A stretch of 64,000 nt of DNA, taken from NCBI GenBank assembly GCA_002633005.1, contig NMRA01000755.1:1-64000 (forward strand), written 5' to 3'. Positions 25,611-38,300 of the stretch are shown here, in pieces. The position numbers and the translations under genes are program-made. Below the pieces are notes generated by a model, which worked only from the letters and a program-made list of their open reading frames with translations, was not told the DNA's origin and made no database searches. Positions within the stretch are counted from its first letter, which is position 1, and each line of letters starts with the position of its first letter. This stretch comes from Phoronis australis (taxonomy: Eukaryota > Phoronida > Phoronidae).

Positions 25611-25618
25611 TATAAAAA
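25611..25618 (+). promoter_or_regulatory. TATA box of the PAN-LamG gene
   Basis: TATAAAAA stands 78 bases before the ATG at 25689. That spacing fits a start site near 25640 and a short 5' UTR. Confidence 0.55.
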
Positions 25619-25688
25619 CGTCAGATCCACTTTATACAGCTAATGCTCTGAGTCAGGTACATGAATACACAAGCCAAACGCCTTTAAA

Positions 25689-28428
25689 ATGGTACAAAAA
25701 CTAGATTTGGTCATTTGGACAATCGTTTGTCTGGTTTGCATTTTGAATGAAGAAGTTATGAAAACAAAGGAAGTTGACGCCAAAATGATGAAATTTAAAA
25801 CCATACTTGGTCATAAATTCAAGCCGATGACGCCGCAAGAAAGCGTTGTTAAGCGCGTGAATAGCAGAATTGAGTGCACGGCTAAGTGTGCGGAGTACAA
25901 CGCACAAGCTGGCGTCAGGATTTGCCGCGGGGTCAATTTCCAAGCAAGTAGCGGTGATTGTGAGTTCAACACGTTTGATAGCATCGAGTTGGTTGCCAGT
26001 TCTGTGTCGGACTACAGCTACACTGGTAAGTTGAAACTTTGAAAAATAACACCTCGAACGCCTCGCGTAAACAATGTGAAAACACTAAATTCTTGGGCAA
26101 CGGCGATCAAGTATACCCTATTGAAGATAGCATAGACCGCAACATCTATATTTTTGATATCAGTTAGATTTTCGACGTAATTTTTCTTTTTGTTTCAATA
26201 TCCCAAATGTAATCTACTAAGAACAAAATTCAGTTTTAAATGTAATTAATCACAACTGTTTGTCCCTTTATAGGAAGTTTGAAGACATGTAGAGATTTCG
26301 GTTTGTTGAAGTTAGACGGTAAAGACACTAACCCTATCAAGTGAGTATATCCCTTGACCTTTCCTAACCAGGATTTTCTTAAATAAGTATATAATTACCA
26401 ACGAGAAAAGCGATTTTCGGAGATCAGCCTCTACGCGGATTCCAATCTCCAACCCCGTAGTCGCAGTGTAGCGCTCTGTTGACGAAGGTGAATCCCACTT
26501 GGTAAGTGGCAGAGAATTTTAAATGTACTTAAAGAGGGACATTATGGGTTTTGCGGCTGGAATCGCATTTTTGGGGTTATTGTTGGATACCTCTTGAAGT
26601 TCTTCACTTTGATGATGTCCATAAGAATCCATTTTTGTACTTTCATTGCAAATCGCCAATTCTTGCCATTGTCGGACAGAGGTTCGCTGAAGTCAAGGCC
26701 GATGTCCATCATTTTCTCCTATAACACGTGAGATTTGACTCAGCTGCAGAGAGTTCGGTTGTTTCTTCGGAGTTATTGGGTTCGACTTCACGCGAGTGCT
26801 CATTTCTGTGAAATTACTTTTTCTTGCCGAGAACGTCGCTTTACTTGGCAAAGTCGCCAGCCTAATGTTTACAGCCTGGCACGCAATAGTAAAATTTGGC
26901 GATTTGTAACAAAATCACAAAAACCTAAAGAAGTCTACCCCATAAAGCAATATTTCCCAAAATACGATTTTCCGGCTGTCAAACCGACAATGCCCCGCGT
27001 GAAGGAAACAATGAACACTGAAGTGAGAGTACTATTTTTTAGTTAGTCTGGACTATACTTTAACTGTACACGTACATTTAATGATTGTAAATGTTATTAT
27101 GAAATATGGATCCGGCAATCCTGATAGCAAAATAAGGTTATACGGATGCCGAAGGAGACCAATGTTGGCTGAAGCATGCATTGGCAACCACTACTACTTC
27201 TTTTCTGCGCTTTCTTCGTCAGTCCATCGGCACATCGCAAAGGTAGAATCAATAAACGCAACTTCTGTTAAATTAAAGAATACTTTGGTACATGTATATA
27301 CGTAGTAAATGCCTTGGGGTGAGTTGCTCCCGAGGGGTTCTCCCGGCCGTCGGTTTGCTCACGATAGGGCAATGGATTATTGAGAAAGATCGATAGACGG
27401 GAGGGAGTGATGAAAAATTGGAAGGGAAATACATCTAACCTGTACATGTTTGGTAATTGAAGAAATGTTCGAGCGCAGTACGAAAGAAAACCAATCCATG
27501 TGTCAAAAAAACCGCTGGAATCGCGCATACTTTATACAACAGGTGGCAGTGTATTTCACTTTGAGGATTTCCCAATTGCGTCAGTGGTGTCGATGCAAGA
27601 CACATACATGTATCAACTATCCTGCCGAAATACATGTACTGTTCATGTTGTTGATTTACGACCACTGTCCGACAGCATGACATACATGTACATAATGTGA
27701 AAATTTCTCCCAGTAGCTGCGTCCGATCGACACCTGAGCGCACGTGACCGCATGATGGTTTTGAAAGTTTGAAGAGCGTTGTTATTGTTGTCTGAAGTGA
27801 AGACTGCTTTCAGAAATCCGATTGCATTTTGAAATAACCATGCTTCATTTAGGAACACCTGGCCAAGTAAAAAGTTATAGTTTCACGTGTGTAACGTACA
27901 TTTACAATGACATACAAAGGTGGTGTAAATGTCAGTACAGTGTACAATCAAATGCAGCTTTTCACCCGGGTCTATTTGCTTTTACATGACAAAAATGCAT
28001 ACACTTTTTCGTAAATATACACTCGGGTATAAGCAATATAATGTATACCGAGTTTTTGTTTACTCCGGCTCAGGGGTTTATGGTGTGGTCTCAGTTTGTT
28101 CACGAAAAGCGACATCATGCATTTTAGTCTTAGAACATCGTGGTTTAAATTTTATCTTTAGCATAAGAACTGCTGCTATGAGACGCTTTGCAGTGGCTCC
28201 GTTATTCAACTCCAGATGTATCGATTTGAGAAATCCGTTTGCAATATTTAGCAACAGTATTATCTTTTTTCGACAACAATCCTAACCTCTTTAGCCCAAT
28301 ACAAATTGTGTCATTACGCAGACTGACATCAGTTGATCCGCCAACCTACGCTACTGGCTGTCACTGACTAAACAAGAAGCAATGAGTCTGTGAAACTAGT
28401 TTGGGCAAAACAAATCGTTTTATTATTA

Positions 28429-28462
<34 letters not shown>

Positions 28463-31400
28463 ATCACTATTAGTATTGTTATTACCATTACCATTATCAC
28501 AAATATTATTAATATGATGATGATGATGACGACGACCAACACGTTTACTGGGTGAGGTATTTTCCTTGAGTACGTAGGATATTGTGTAAATTGCATGACG
28601 CTTTGCTGCACTGGCCAATCATGTGTTGGACAATTTTTCGTCTAATTGAACACCTAAGTAGTTAATGGTGTTGGTTACTCAGTACAATGTTAGGGTCATC
28701 AACTACAACAGAGTACCCATAATTCATTTTAGCAAGTGATTATTGAAATTCCCATGGAAATGTAATGCGTGAGCTTTTCACCATGAAATGGATTGACGAT
28801 AATCCGGTCACAATATATATCAACATTTCGACATTTACTCCGGAGCGCAGATCAAAAACTCGCGAAAACGCAGTATCACGCAAGTCTTCGCGAGAATATC
28901 GTATTGCATTGCAATTAGCGAAGCACATCACTCAAGATTTTCTCGCGAATTTATGTGTCTACGGAACAAAGTCCTGTGCAGGAGGATTCACTTTCATTGT
29001 ATAAGCTCTGTTGCGGAAATACTCGTATAGTGCAACTTGACTTCCGTTTTAAATCGATTTTTATTATGTCGTTTGGTCGATTCAATCAAACACACCAAAC
29101 AACATGACTTTGGTATTCAGTATAATACTATGACCTTTTCAAGACTTACACCAGTTATCAAATGATTTCCCAAAAAGTTTCGTACCTTGGAAACGAAGGC
29201 AGTATCAATGAATTAAAAATGGATTCTATTGACGATACGGCATCAGTAACCCGTTGCTACCAATAAGAACAATCGAATATTGAAAAACATTTCTTATTCA
29301 AAAAAATCCAATACACCGAATCGAAAGCCTTTTCAAAGTCGACCAACAGGAACATCCCCGGTATGTTGCTTTCTGCAACATAGCGAGTTAAATGCTATAT
29401 CAATCACATAATGTAGCCCATACGTCTACCTGCACCAAAGCTTTTGGTTAATGAAAATAATGTTGTCTAAGACCAATTTCATCCTACGAGCCAAATAACC
29501 ACACAGTATTTGATAGTTAACACTCAACAACGTAATAGGTCTGTAGATCTCGAAAAAATAGTCTAGACATTTTCGCATTTGGAATAGTGGAAATGATTCC
29601 CCAGCTTTTAATTAGACGACAAATGTCCAATCTGAAAATAAAATAGAAAGATTTGAAGCCAAACGAAAACAACGATCTGCTTAAGTCGACGTCCAAAACA
29701 AAGTTGCCTTTACAAGAATAAGCAAGTCGCACAACATGTGCCGCTGTTCAACGAAAATGGTCCCAATCATTTTGGTAACACTTTAATTTACGTTGTTCCG
29801 TTTCTCGAGGAGTGAACTATTTTGTCGGTTTCTCAACCAGGCGGCTACCCATCTTAACATTGAACATATCATCTGAGCAGATATGTAACATTTTGCTATC
29901 TCTTCAAGTTCAATTTTCACGGTGCTTAACCATGCCTCAAACTCTGTGTGAACATTCCTTTGCCGACCTACCCGAGACTCGCATTGTTTGCTTTAATTCT
30001 GAATACTTCGTTGCCGCCTTGTTCCTTTCGACTGGTGACTGAGTCCATCTTTTCTTCCTAATGAACTGTGAGTTCGACCGATAGGCCTATAGACTTATTC
30101 CTGCTTGTTGGACCAAACCACGACGTCATTTCGTTGTCAAAGTGTCAGGTCTTTCAATGTTTGCCTTCTTATCTTCCACTCTCCTGCACCGTCCAGTATG
30201 TATCATTTCTAACAAAATATGATGTCCACATTAGACTGCTTTGACTCTCGCTACTCTTCGTTGCTTCTTTAGATTGTCTGTCAGTTCTCAGTGTTACCAT
30301 CGCGTCATGTCGCCACCTGTATCCTTCTTGCGAGAGAAATGTTCTACAAGATGATGTTTCAGTGCTTCAATTCCCTCACACAGTGGACACTTAGTGTTTT
30401 CTATTGCACAGATTAAGCGTGTTCTGCAACAAGCCATACACTGTCCAAAGTAGAAACTACATTCTGAATGGTTTCATTTATCATAGTTTAACTACGTTAA
30501 CATAATCCCATCTATCATTCAATTTACTCAGGTTTTTGACCAACTCTGTCGTGTGGCAATATAAGACCTTTGACAGGAGTCGTCGCACTACACTAAGAAC
30601 AGAAGTATCTGTTGTTTTAATAGCACCGGATGTCATCAATGGTAGTCCCAATCACTCGTTGTCTCCTCAATGAGTGGTAATCTGTAATATCACTGAACAC
30701 ACATCTAAGCTGATACACTACTAATTCCGATATTACAACACGTACCGCATACCACCACAACCACCAAACGATACATCATCATTGTCGAAGTTCTCAAGTT
30801 CATAAAGTTTGCCATTTTGATGTCATCATCTTAATCTTCAGCGTTTACTATAATTGGACTATATGCTTAGAAATTCAACCCAGGGCCTGATTTGCGAAAA
30901 TAACATCTACTAAGTGTTAAAAGACTTACAAGTGCTGAAAAAGATTTAGTCAAGTAATAGTGTAGCTGTTTGGATATGAGAGAGGCTGTGGTGCTGATAG
31001 TCGATTGCATGGCCGGGTAAGACGAATGTGTAATCAGCAGTTAGTTGGAGTGGTTAGTCAACGGACCTTGTCTGACTTGATGACGTGGAAAGCCGAGCAT
31101 CTATGAGTCTGCCCTGAGTGTGACGACGCTGGTTCTGCACTCAAGTAACACCCAAGTAATAATGAATGCATCACAGCATAAGTTTATTTTTTAGAAATTA
31201 TCTCAGTAACTATAAATTTTGTCCATGTTCTCAGAGACTTTACACGTTTTCTCAAGTGAGAATTAATCGTTTTTCAGAAAGGGCGGTGTGGAAGGTAAAA
31301 CCAGGTGTTACTCTTAAATCTCATGACACTTTTCATGAAACTAACCGGTGTGGTAGAAATTTAATCGAAATCCTTTTTGTACATTTCAAGTTACTTCTGT

Positions 31401-31988
31401 TCTTTTTGTAGTCTCGGAGGTGATGCTTCGTGGACAAGTGGAAGCCTAGGATTTGCGGGAACTGGATTCTCCCAGATTGGCAACATGCCCGCTATTTCAT
31501 TCGGAAATTTTACTATTGCTCTCAGTATCTATCCAACCGGAAGTAGGCTGGAAAGTTCACAAATGTTGGCAGCCGATTGGACATCCAGTCACACTGTCTT
31601 CCAGTTTTTTCTACTATATAACACAAGCCTTCTCCTCAAATGCTACAACCGTCTACATGTAGGAGATCATCCGATAGTGGTATTCTCTGGTGGTGTTGAT
31701 GGCGTGAAGTTGAATACCTGGCAAAGTGTGGGTGTCACGTGGGATGTTAAAACGTTAACAGTCACCATGTACCTGGGAATCAGTAGTGTTGAGTTCCCTT
31801 TGACCCCTGACTTCACTGGAAATTACGACCTTAGTCCTCCGTCCGGTAATCTGCAATTGGGTTATGAGAAACGCTCTCACCGGTATTTCTTCAACGGCAA
31901 GATGAAGAATTTTGTGTATACAACAACGCTTCTGTCACATCGCCAGATTTCCAGTTTGACAAACCGCGGTTTCTCTTGTGATGATTAA
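25689..31988 (+). CDS. Secreted PAN/apple plus LamG (concanavalin A-like) domain protein, three exons
   Basis: Exons 25689-26025, 26274-26340 and 31412-31988 have GT/AG borders (GTAAGT; TATAG acceptor and GTGAGT; TTTTTGTAG acceptor) and consistent phases, giving 326 residues and a TAA stop. Residues about 5-22 are a hydrophobic signal peptide (LDLVIWTIVCLVCIL). Residues about 45-120 form a PAN/apple-like module with Cys spaced as IECTAKC, RICRGVNF and GDCEF. From about residue 135 to the end is a LamG/pentraxin-like beta sandwich: FAGTGFSQIG, a central WQSVGVTWD, LQLGYEKR, and the closing GKMKNFVYTTTLLSHRQI. These modules usually bind carbohydrate or protein outside the cell; the ligand is unknown. 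Intron 2 is about 5 kb and carries LINE debris on the opposite strand. The ATG was chosen because the signal peptide and TATA box agree with it. No clear AATAAA was seen downstream. Confidence 0.85.
28418..28535. repeat. ATT/TTA trinucleotide microsatellite and nearby ATG repeat
   Basis: TTATTATTATT run at 28418-28460, degenerating rightwards to ATGATGATGATG near 28513-28530. It lies in intron 2 of the PAN-LamG gene. Confidence 0.9.
29290..29740 (-). pseudogene. LINE reverse-transcriptase fragment, different lineage
   Basis: Minus-strand words GIISTIPNAKMSRLFFRDL, PITLLSVNYQILCGYLARRM, LVLDNI and NIPGMFLLVDFEKAFDSVYW appear in the order expected for a non-LTR reverse transcriptase. They are broken by frameshifts. 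It lies in intron 2 of the PAN-LamG gene, antisense to it. Confidence 0.85.
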
Positions 31989-32537
31989 GACGTATACTCC
32001 ATGTTACTTAAAAGGATACTAAACCTTGGTTTGGTGATTTCAACCAATTCTCGTTCAGGTCTGCTAATATATCACTTGCGTCCCACTTTGAGAGATGAAA
32101 GTAAGAATCGAGTAAAAGGTCTCTCATTCTCAGTGTCAGTACAGATTGGATGTACATGCAGTTGTTGTCTAACTCGCCTGAAACGCAGGTCACGCTTGCC
32201 CGTTTAGCGAACTTTGTAAGGAGTTTTCAAATTTTGCTCCTAACTTTTGAAGGCTGTCGAAGATAATATAACATTATATTGTTTCTTAACGTAGAAAATA
32301 ATTCTGAAACTAAACAAGGCGATCCAGATCCTCCCAAGGATACTATTGTTTCGCGAAATGTAGAATATAAATAGGTAAATATTTACAACAAGAATGGATC
32401 AACTGAAATTTTCGGATGTAATAACTTCCTTTGTCAACAGAAACAGAACTAAAGTAAAATCAAACACTATATGACAATTGACATGTAAGATATGGTGTAA
32501 TGAATACATTTTTGCGTAAAAAATTCAATGACATATT

Positions 32538-33075
32538 TTAAGAAGTTTTTATGTTCAATCCATGAGGTTCTATTGTATTGAGCTTGTCTATCCAATAGTG
32601 TTCTCTTTTGAGTCTGTGAGGGGTACTGGGGTGTTGGAGTTTTTCTATTATTTGTACAGAAAGATCTTGAATATTATGGTTTTTGGAATTGAAATGATTA
32701 CCTATAGTATCAGAAATGTTTTTATGTATTATGTTAAATCTATGATTACGAAACCGAGTTTGTAGATTATGTTGAGTTTGTCCTACGTTTTGGGTAGAAC
32801 ATTTTTTACAAGTTATAAGGTAAATAATATTGCTGGTGGTGCAATCAGAGTAATGTTTTATTTCAAAGTTTTCATTGGTTTGGGAAGACTGGAAAAAGTG
32901 CTATCGTTGATAAAGTTACACATTTTACACCTAGTTTTGATACATCGTGTGTTGCCAAAAGGTTTGTCAGTTTGGGGTATATTGTCGATATTTAATTTAG
33001 CTTTAACTAAATATTTTTTTTAGATTTTTACATTTTCGCCAAGAAATTATAGGTGTATGAGGAAATAGGTTTTTC
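32538..33075 (-). pseudogene. Penelope-like element, C-terminal GIY-YIG endonuclease region, decayed
   Basis: Minus-strand reading gives YLVKAKLNIDNIPQTDKPFG, NTRCIKTRCKMCNFI, a stop-interrupted GIY-YIG-like core, SKENTIG (for KREHYWI), and a C-terminus EPHGLNIKTS ending in TAA at 32540-32538. The C-x-x-x-x-C-x-x-C linker and the order of blocks match Penelope-like retroelements. Several stops and frame changes show it is dead. The plus-strand frames here are antisense artefacts. Confidence 0.8.
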
Positions 33076-33119
33076 AAATGAAAAATCTATAAAATTATTT
33101 AGTTAAAATAAAATGGTTT

Positions 33120-34030
33120 CTTCAATTGAAGGTGTAGCTACTTCCCCTTGGCATTTCCCATATATTAGCTGCTGCCCGTGCTTAAGCACTGGTAACGACT
33201 AGTAAACTTGAAACCTGAACTTTTGGTTTCTAAAAGTGGTGCTTGTCAGTTCATTGGGTTGAAACAATAATTTTGCCAGTCTGCTAAGTCCGCTGTGTAT
33301 GTCAGCATGAACAGCTGCGCGGGGAATGTAGTTGCGTGCGCTTCCTGAAGGTTTGTCAGCACGAAAATTGATGTGTAAGCATCGCAAAACCAAATTTGTT
33401 AAGCCACCGATCATCATATTGGATTGAGATGGTGCGGTCGCATGTTTATGTTACAAGGCATAGCGTCTTATGTTTGTTTGGCCATTAGATTTAGTCATTC
33501 GCCACAGTATTTATGTACGGAATATGTCCCGAAAAATTTTCGGTAACGTTACCAGACTTACATGTAGTGGTCCGGCCAAAGTATTTATATGCCTGGCACT
33601 GTATTTTTTCAATTCTTTACAGCTGTGTAATCGATCTGAATTCGTGTTCCTACGTTTGATTAACGATTGTGGATATTTGTATTTGTTGATCAAAGTTCTC
33701 GTGATTGCCACTTGATTAGCCGTTGCTGTTTGGCAGGTTCCCTTCACGTTCGTTTCTAACTGGACTCTCAGTGATATTTTTTATGTTCCTGTAAATTTTT
33801 TGCTCAGTAACTTCGATGCCTCTTATGGTGCACGGTGATAGTAAGTAACCACATCATTGACGTTTATCTTTTACACAACATATTGAAAAATAAATTTGTT
33901 TTTTGGTGACCAACATGCTGTACACGTATAAGTTGAATCCACCACGCCAATTCTTTACTGTCTGCAATGCTCTTTATTAATAAGAACGCTTGAAGTAGTT
34001 CATAATATCTCGTAAAATTGGTCACCTGAT
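33120..34030. other. No gene seen
   Basis: Short frames on both strands without recognisable features. Confidence 0.45.
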
Positions 34031-34192
34031 CAAGGGCGGATCCAAGATTCTGAGTTGGGGGGACAGGGTAGAGTAATAATCAGGATTTTCCCCGTCAGAT
34101 ATTCGCACCCCCCCCCGAACAAACAAATGTAATCTGGGAGAATTTTTGGTGGCATGGCCCCTTTGTACCCCCTCCCTAAATCCGCCGCTGCT
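34031..34192. mobile_element. MITE family C, copy 1
   Basis: Ends AGGGCGGATCC and AAATCCGCCGCTG. Interior CGTCAGA, ATCTGGGAGAATTTT and GGCCCC is shared with 63583-63728. C-run of nine inside. Confidence 0.75.
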
Positions 34193-34199
34193 CACTCCT

Positions 34200-35170
34200 T
34201 GTGAACAGGACAAAATCTACAGTGTCTTGCCACTGAAATTCATCCCATACTATTCCTGGGATTTTTCCTTTGAGACAACATCTTTTAAAACACAGTGAGA
34301 CTGTATGCTTCCATCACTTGATAGAGTAGAATGCAGGACTCTGGACTTGAAGCAAATGGAGTGTTGAAAAGGACTAGAAGGCAGATGTTCACTATAATGG
34401 TATAAAAGAGCGTTTTTGTCTTTTTGTTTTTGTTTTGTATTATTAAAACATATCTCGGTTTGCTGTCTTATAAAACTTGTGACACAAATTGTTTTGAGCT
34501 TTGTGAAATTGGGAAATTAAAAGTTTAAAAACAAATACAAAGCAGCCTGTTTTATTATGTTTTAAACTTCATCCGATCTTTCGGTAAGCGATGACACTTA
34601 AAAAAGTTAAAGAAGAATTCTGAAGCATTATGTCGACCTGTTAGCTTGTTAAAAACGGCACAACGCTAATTGGGTCTTTTACTCTCCGAATAACATCTGT
34701 CGCGTAACAGTGTTTACCCATTTCATTTAAAATTGCAGAACTAACATTCAGAAACCAAATGGCACCCCGGCCTTTCTTTAAAATGCAGTTACACGATTTA
34801 AACACCCAAAAAATGCCTTGTTGAAAAACTCCTAGCACATAGCAAGATAAGTTGACAAAAGTGGTTCTAGGACTGAAGATGAAAAGATATCAGACGACAA
34901 ATAAATGATTGCCGACATCCTGCTCGTATAAAGAATGACCAACGTACATGTAATTGTCTGGTTGGTTGACCAGTTTTGCCGGGAAACCGCTTGTTTCTGG
35001 AACCGCACCTCAAGTGTTTCGCTTGATGAAAGAAAATGATGAAATTCGGCTTGAACTTATAATTACATGTACAACACTCGATTGAAAATCAGTCGAGCAC
35101 ACTACGGAAATCCACAGTTACAAATTCTTGCTACTAGAATGCTTTGGTTACGTGCGGCATTCCGGGGCAG
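34200..35170. other. No gene seen
   Basis: No coherent coding signal. Confidence 0.4.
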
Positions 35171-35172
35171 AG

Positions 35173-35309
35173 TTCGGTAACGCAGGACCTCGTATCGCTA
35201 AAAAGTAAGACTTCGCCAGATTACGTGAGATTTTGTCGTGTATTTAAATGAGAACACGTGATTTTGGCCAGATTTTAGCGAAGTCCTAGCTGATCCTAGC
35301 GTTACTGAA
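35173..35309. mobile_element. MITE family B, copy 2
   Basis: Ends TTCGGTAACGCAGGA and TCCTAGCGTTACTGAA. Shares AGATTACGTGAGAT and GAGAACACGTGA with the copy at 8060. Confidence 0.8.
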
Positions 35310-38300
35310 TAATCTCCCCCCTCGAGTTCTCTGTTGGGAACCTGTACAAATCCGTAGTTACATCATACTAAAATACGGCAACTTGAACCTTTCATTCATG
35401 CGTGAATATTATTCAGAAACTGAAAGAAGCAGTGGAAATGTTTTGCTGTTGCTTTCTTCTTTAGTGTTCGTTGATTTTGTTCAGTCAAAGGTCCCCATAC
35501 CGAGAAATTCAAGGCCCCTTATATTTTAGGCTGGGTTGGGCGCATGAGGAACCACATAGCCTTGGTACAAAGCCGTATACTAAATACGTGTATTCAGCTT
35601 TGCGCCGATATGCGTAAAAAGTGGGTAAATAAAATGTGACACAAAATTAGTGTCTTTAAAAAATACAGTTTTCTTTGGGTAAATTAAATTTTTACCGGTG
35701 TTGGAAGAATTAGCGTTCTCCCGTTATTCTCCTGCTAAAGTTGTGGAGCAATCTTTTGCGTCGGCTTTCGCAGCCATGAAATATTGCGTCTCCTATGGGC
35801 CAGTTTCTTTGTCCCCAATTTCTCAATTAACTGTTCTTCTTCCACGCGGTTGCGTACATGTCACAACAAATTATCGGAACTGGATTCATTTCCTAACAAG
35901 TTTCAGTATTTTATTAACAACAAAACGGAATTCAGAAGAAATTTTGCTGCTGCGAATCAGTCATCATTTCCCGAGAGATCTCGCAAAAATTTGGTGCGTA
36001 TAACGAGCGCACTGCTTTCAAAACTATGACAGATTTTTCTTTGTTGCTAAAGGCGGAGAATTATGCAAGAAAATGACGTTGATTAAATTGTTTTTCACCG
36101 GCTGCAACGAGCAAGGTGAGTGTCGGTTGACTCCCAGATTTTGAATGCACCCACTCCAGTCATTAGCTCTATTTGTTGATTAAGTTTCACGACGAGGTGA
36201 CATGTAGAACTACTCAATAATTTTCGATTATTCTTTTTGAAACAAAACCGTACTCTTACAATTACTGCCTTTAAGGTAAACAATGTTGCAACATCGTCGC
36301 TAAAGAAATCATTGAATTAAAACTGCTTACAAAACAGTGAAATAGATTTTGTGTTCTCGCTACAAAAATAAAAAAGATCCAGGCGAATCAGGCAAAATCT
36401 CCATCTGGTATTGACTAAAAATTAATATGTCACATAATAAAGTAAACCTTATATCATCTCGGCCGCAAGTGACTTTTTGTACTGTTATCTAGTAGTAGGG
36501 AATTGCTCACTAAAGAAACAGAGCGTTCTCAGAATGTTGTCTGACAAGTTCCCCGACTTCAGTGCTCATGGTACATAAAGGTAATCCAGTACTCATTACG
36601 TGACAATAACACTCGAAACCGATTCAGACTCTTGCCTCGAATCGGATTTTTCGACTAATCGATTTTGATAAAAGATTCGACTCCGAGAAAGTGTCACTGA
36701 AGTCACTTCACACTCAACAACGAACGGTGTGTCCTCGAACGCTGTGATCTGTGAACACTAGTAATGATCAAACGTCGATACTTTTTGCAATGAAATTTCA
36801 GTAACTGTAAGACATTCACTATGTATTTGATTTTACCATACTAAAATATTTTACTTGAGGAAAAGTGAAACGACAACGAAAGCAGTCCAGCAGCTCGATG
36901 ACGAGTTTGTTAGCACCGCTGGCAGTTAGTGAACAGTATGAGAGTGCAGGAAAGTTCTGTCTGAGAGCAAATAAACATTTCTGGAGCACATTGGCTTGGC
37001 ACCACCATGTTGCATGTATTTCCATAGTTTCGTATTGTCTGTGTACGGTTGTAACTGCACACACGGCGCCGACAAATCTCTTATCCTACATATTTATTGT
37101 GAGGGCATAATTTACAGCAAAAACTTAATTTCCGGTATTATCAATTGATCAGACCACATTCTTAATATTATTGGGTTGCCGTAACTACGCGAACTTGCGG
37201 TCTAAAAGTGTGGTCTTAACATACAAGTGAAGCCTTAGTCTCTACGGTAAGCAAACTTAGCACAATTGCTATTTTGTATTTCCGGGAATCTGCACTGTTG
37301 GTTTACTTACGGAAATGCACCTGAACGCGCAATGTGACCGCAACTTTCGACAAGTTACTATTGTTCTTGGAAACTTCTTTTTCAGTGTGATCATTCAAAT
37401 TTGCTTCTATAACTTAAACGACCGCTAGTGATATGATTGGCAATTTGTATTTTGGCGATGTATTCAACAGGCGCGGAACGGAGTACTAGACTTAAAGGGC
37501 TTCCTTCATCAAATGCGGCAATTACGTTAGTTCTAAGATCTCTTAACGAATTCAAAACACCCCTTTGAAGTAAACCTACGCTCTGTTTCATCCGTTTCCT
37601 AGTAGCGTGTTTCTTTTACATGTAACTGCATAAGGGGTCTCGTGCTAAGGTTCGTCCATCTTGGTTTTGTATTGACTACTTTTTATTACTTTTTACTGCA
37701 CATATGACTGTTCTGACGCCGTGCGTAATGTGCGTGGCATCTTCCAGTTCCTCACTGGTAGATCTCGGTTGCAAGGGCAAAGATTTTATAGTATCTTTGG
37801 CAAGGGAGTGCCACAACCCGATTACGTGTATTTTGCCGGAAAGTATTATTCTAATGCCAGTGTCTAAAATCGAAATGAAACACCATTAACGCAGGTTAAA
37901 TTACAACCATGAATTGCCAGGTTAAAAGGAGTTAAACGTTTTCTTGTTGTGCGTTTTTTCCATTAATAAACCTGTAACAGTAAACAGCTGACGGTCGGTC
38001 TGGTGAGGACGACGTCTTTGCAATAACTTTAATTGGAAGATTGAGATTGTGTAATTGTTTGAAATGAAGCACTTATCTGTGGTTCCCACGACAAAACAAG
38101 ACACGGGAGCATGATATTTTTTTAAATTTCGAAAGTTCCAATTCATGCGGTTTTGTGTCAGTAACCACGCACAATTTTCATTATGCGCTGTACCCTCAAT
38201 ATTACGTGCCCAAGGAAGTATCAGGCTTCAAAATTAAATCATTTTGAGGCAGTAGAGCAAAGCACCCATGATGCCTGTCAGTTGAAATACATTCACACGT

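Noticed and set aside
28361-28618. Minus-strand ORF with poly-Asn and poly-Ile frames
   Set aside because: Translation of an ATT/ATG microsatellite.
32562-33023. Two adjacent plus-strand ORFs of 67 and 84 codons
   Set aside because: They are antisense to the decayed Penelope-like element and have Phe/Leu/Val-rich composition from A-rich template.
36072-36115. Short frame MTLIKLFFTGCNEQ ending at a GTGAGT donor, considered as a signal-peptide exon
   Set aside because: Phase does not match exon 42854 and no intermediate exon was found.
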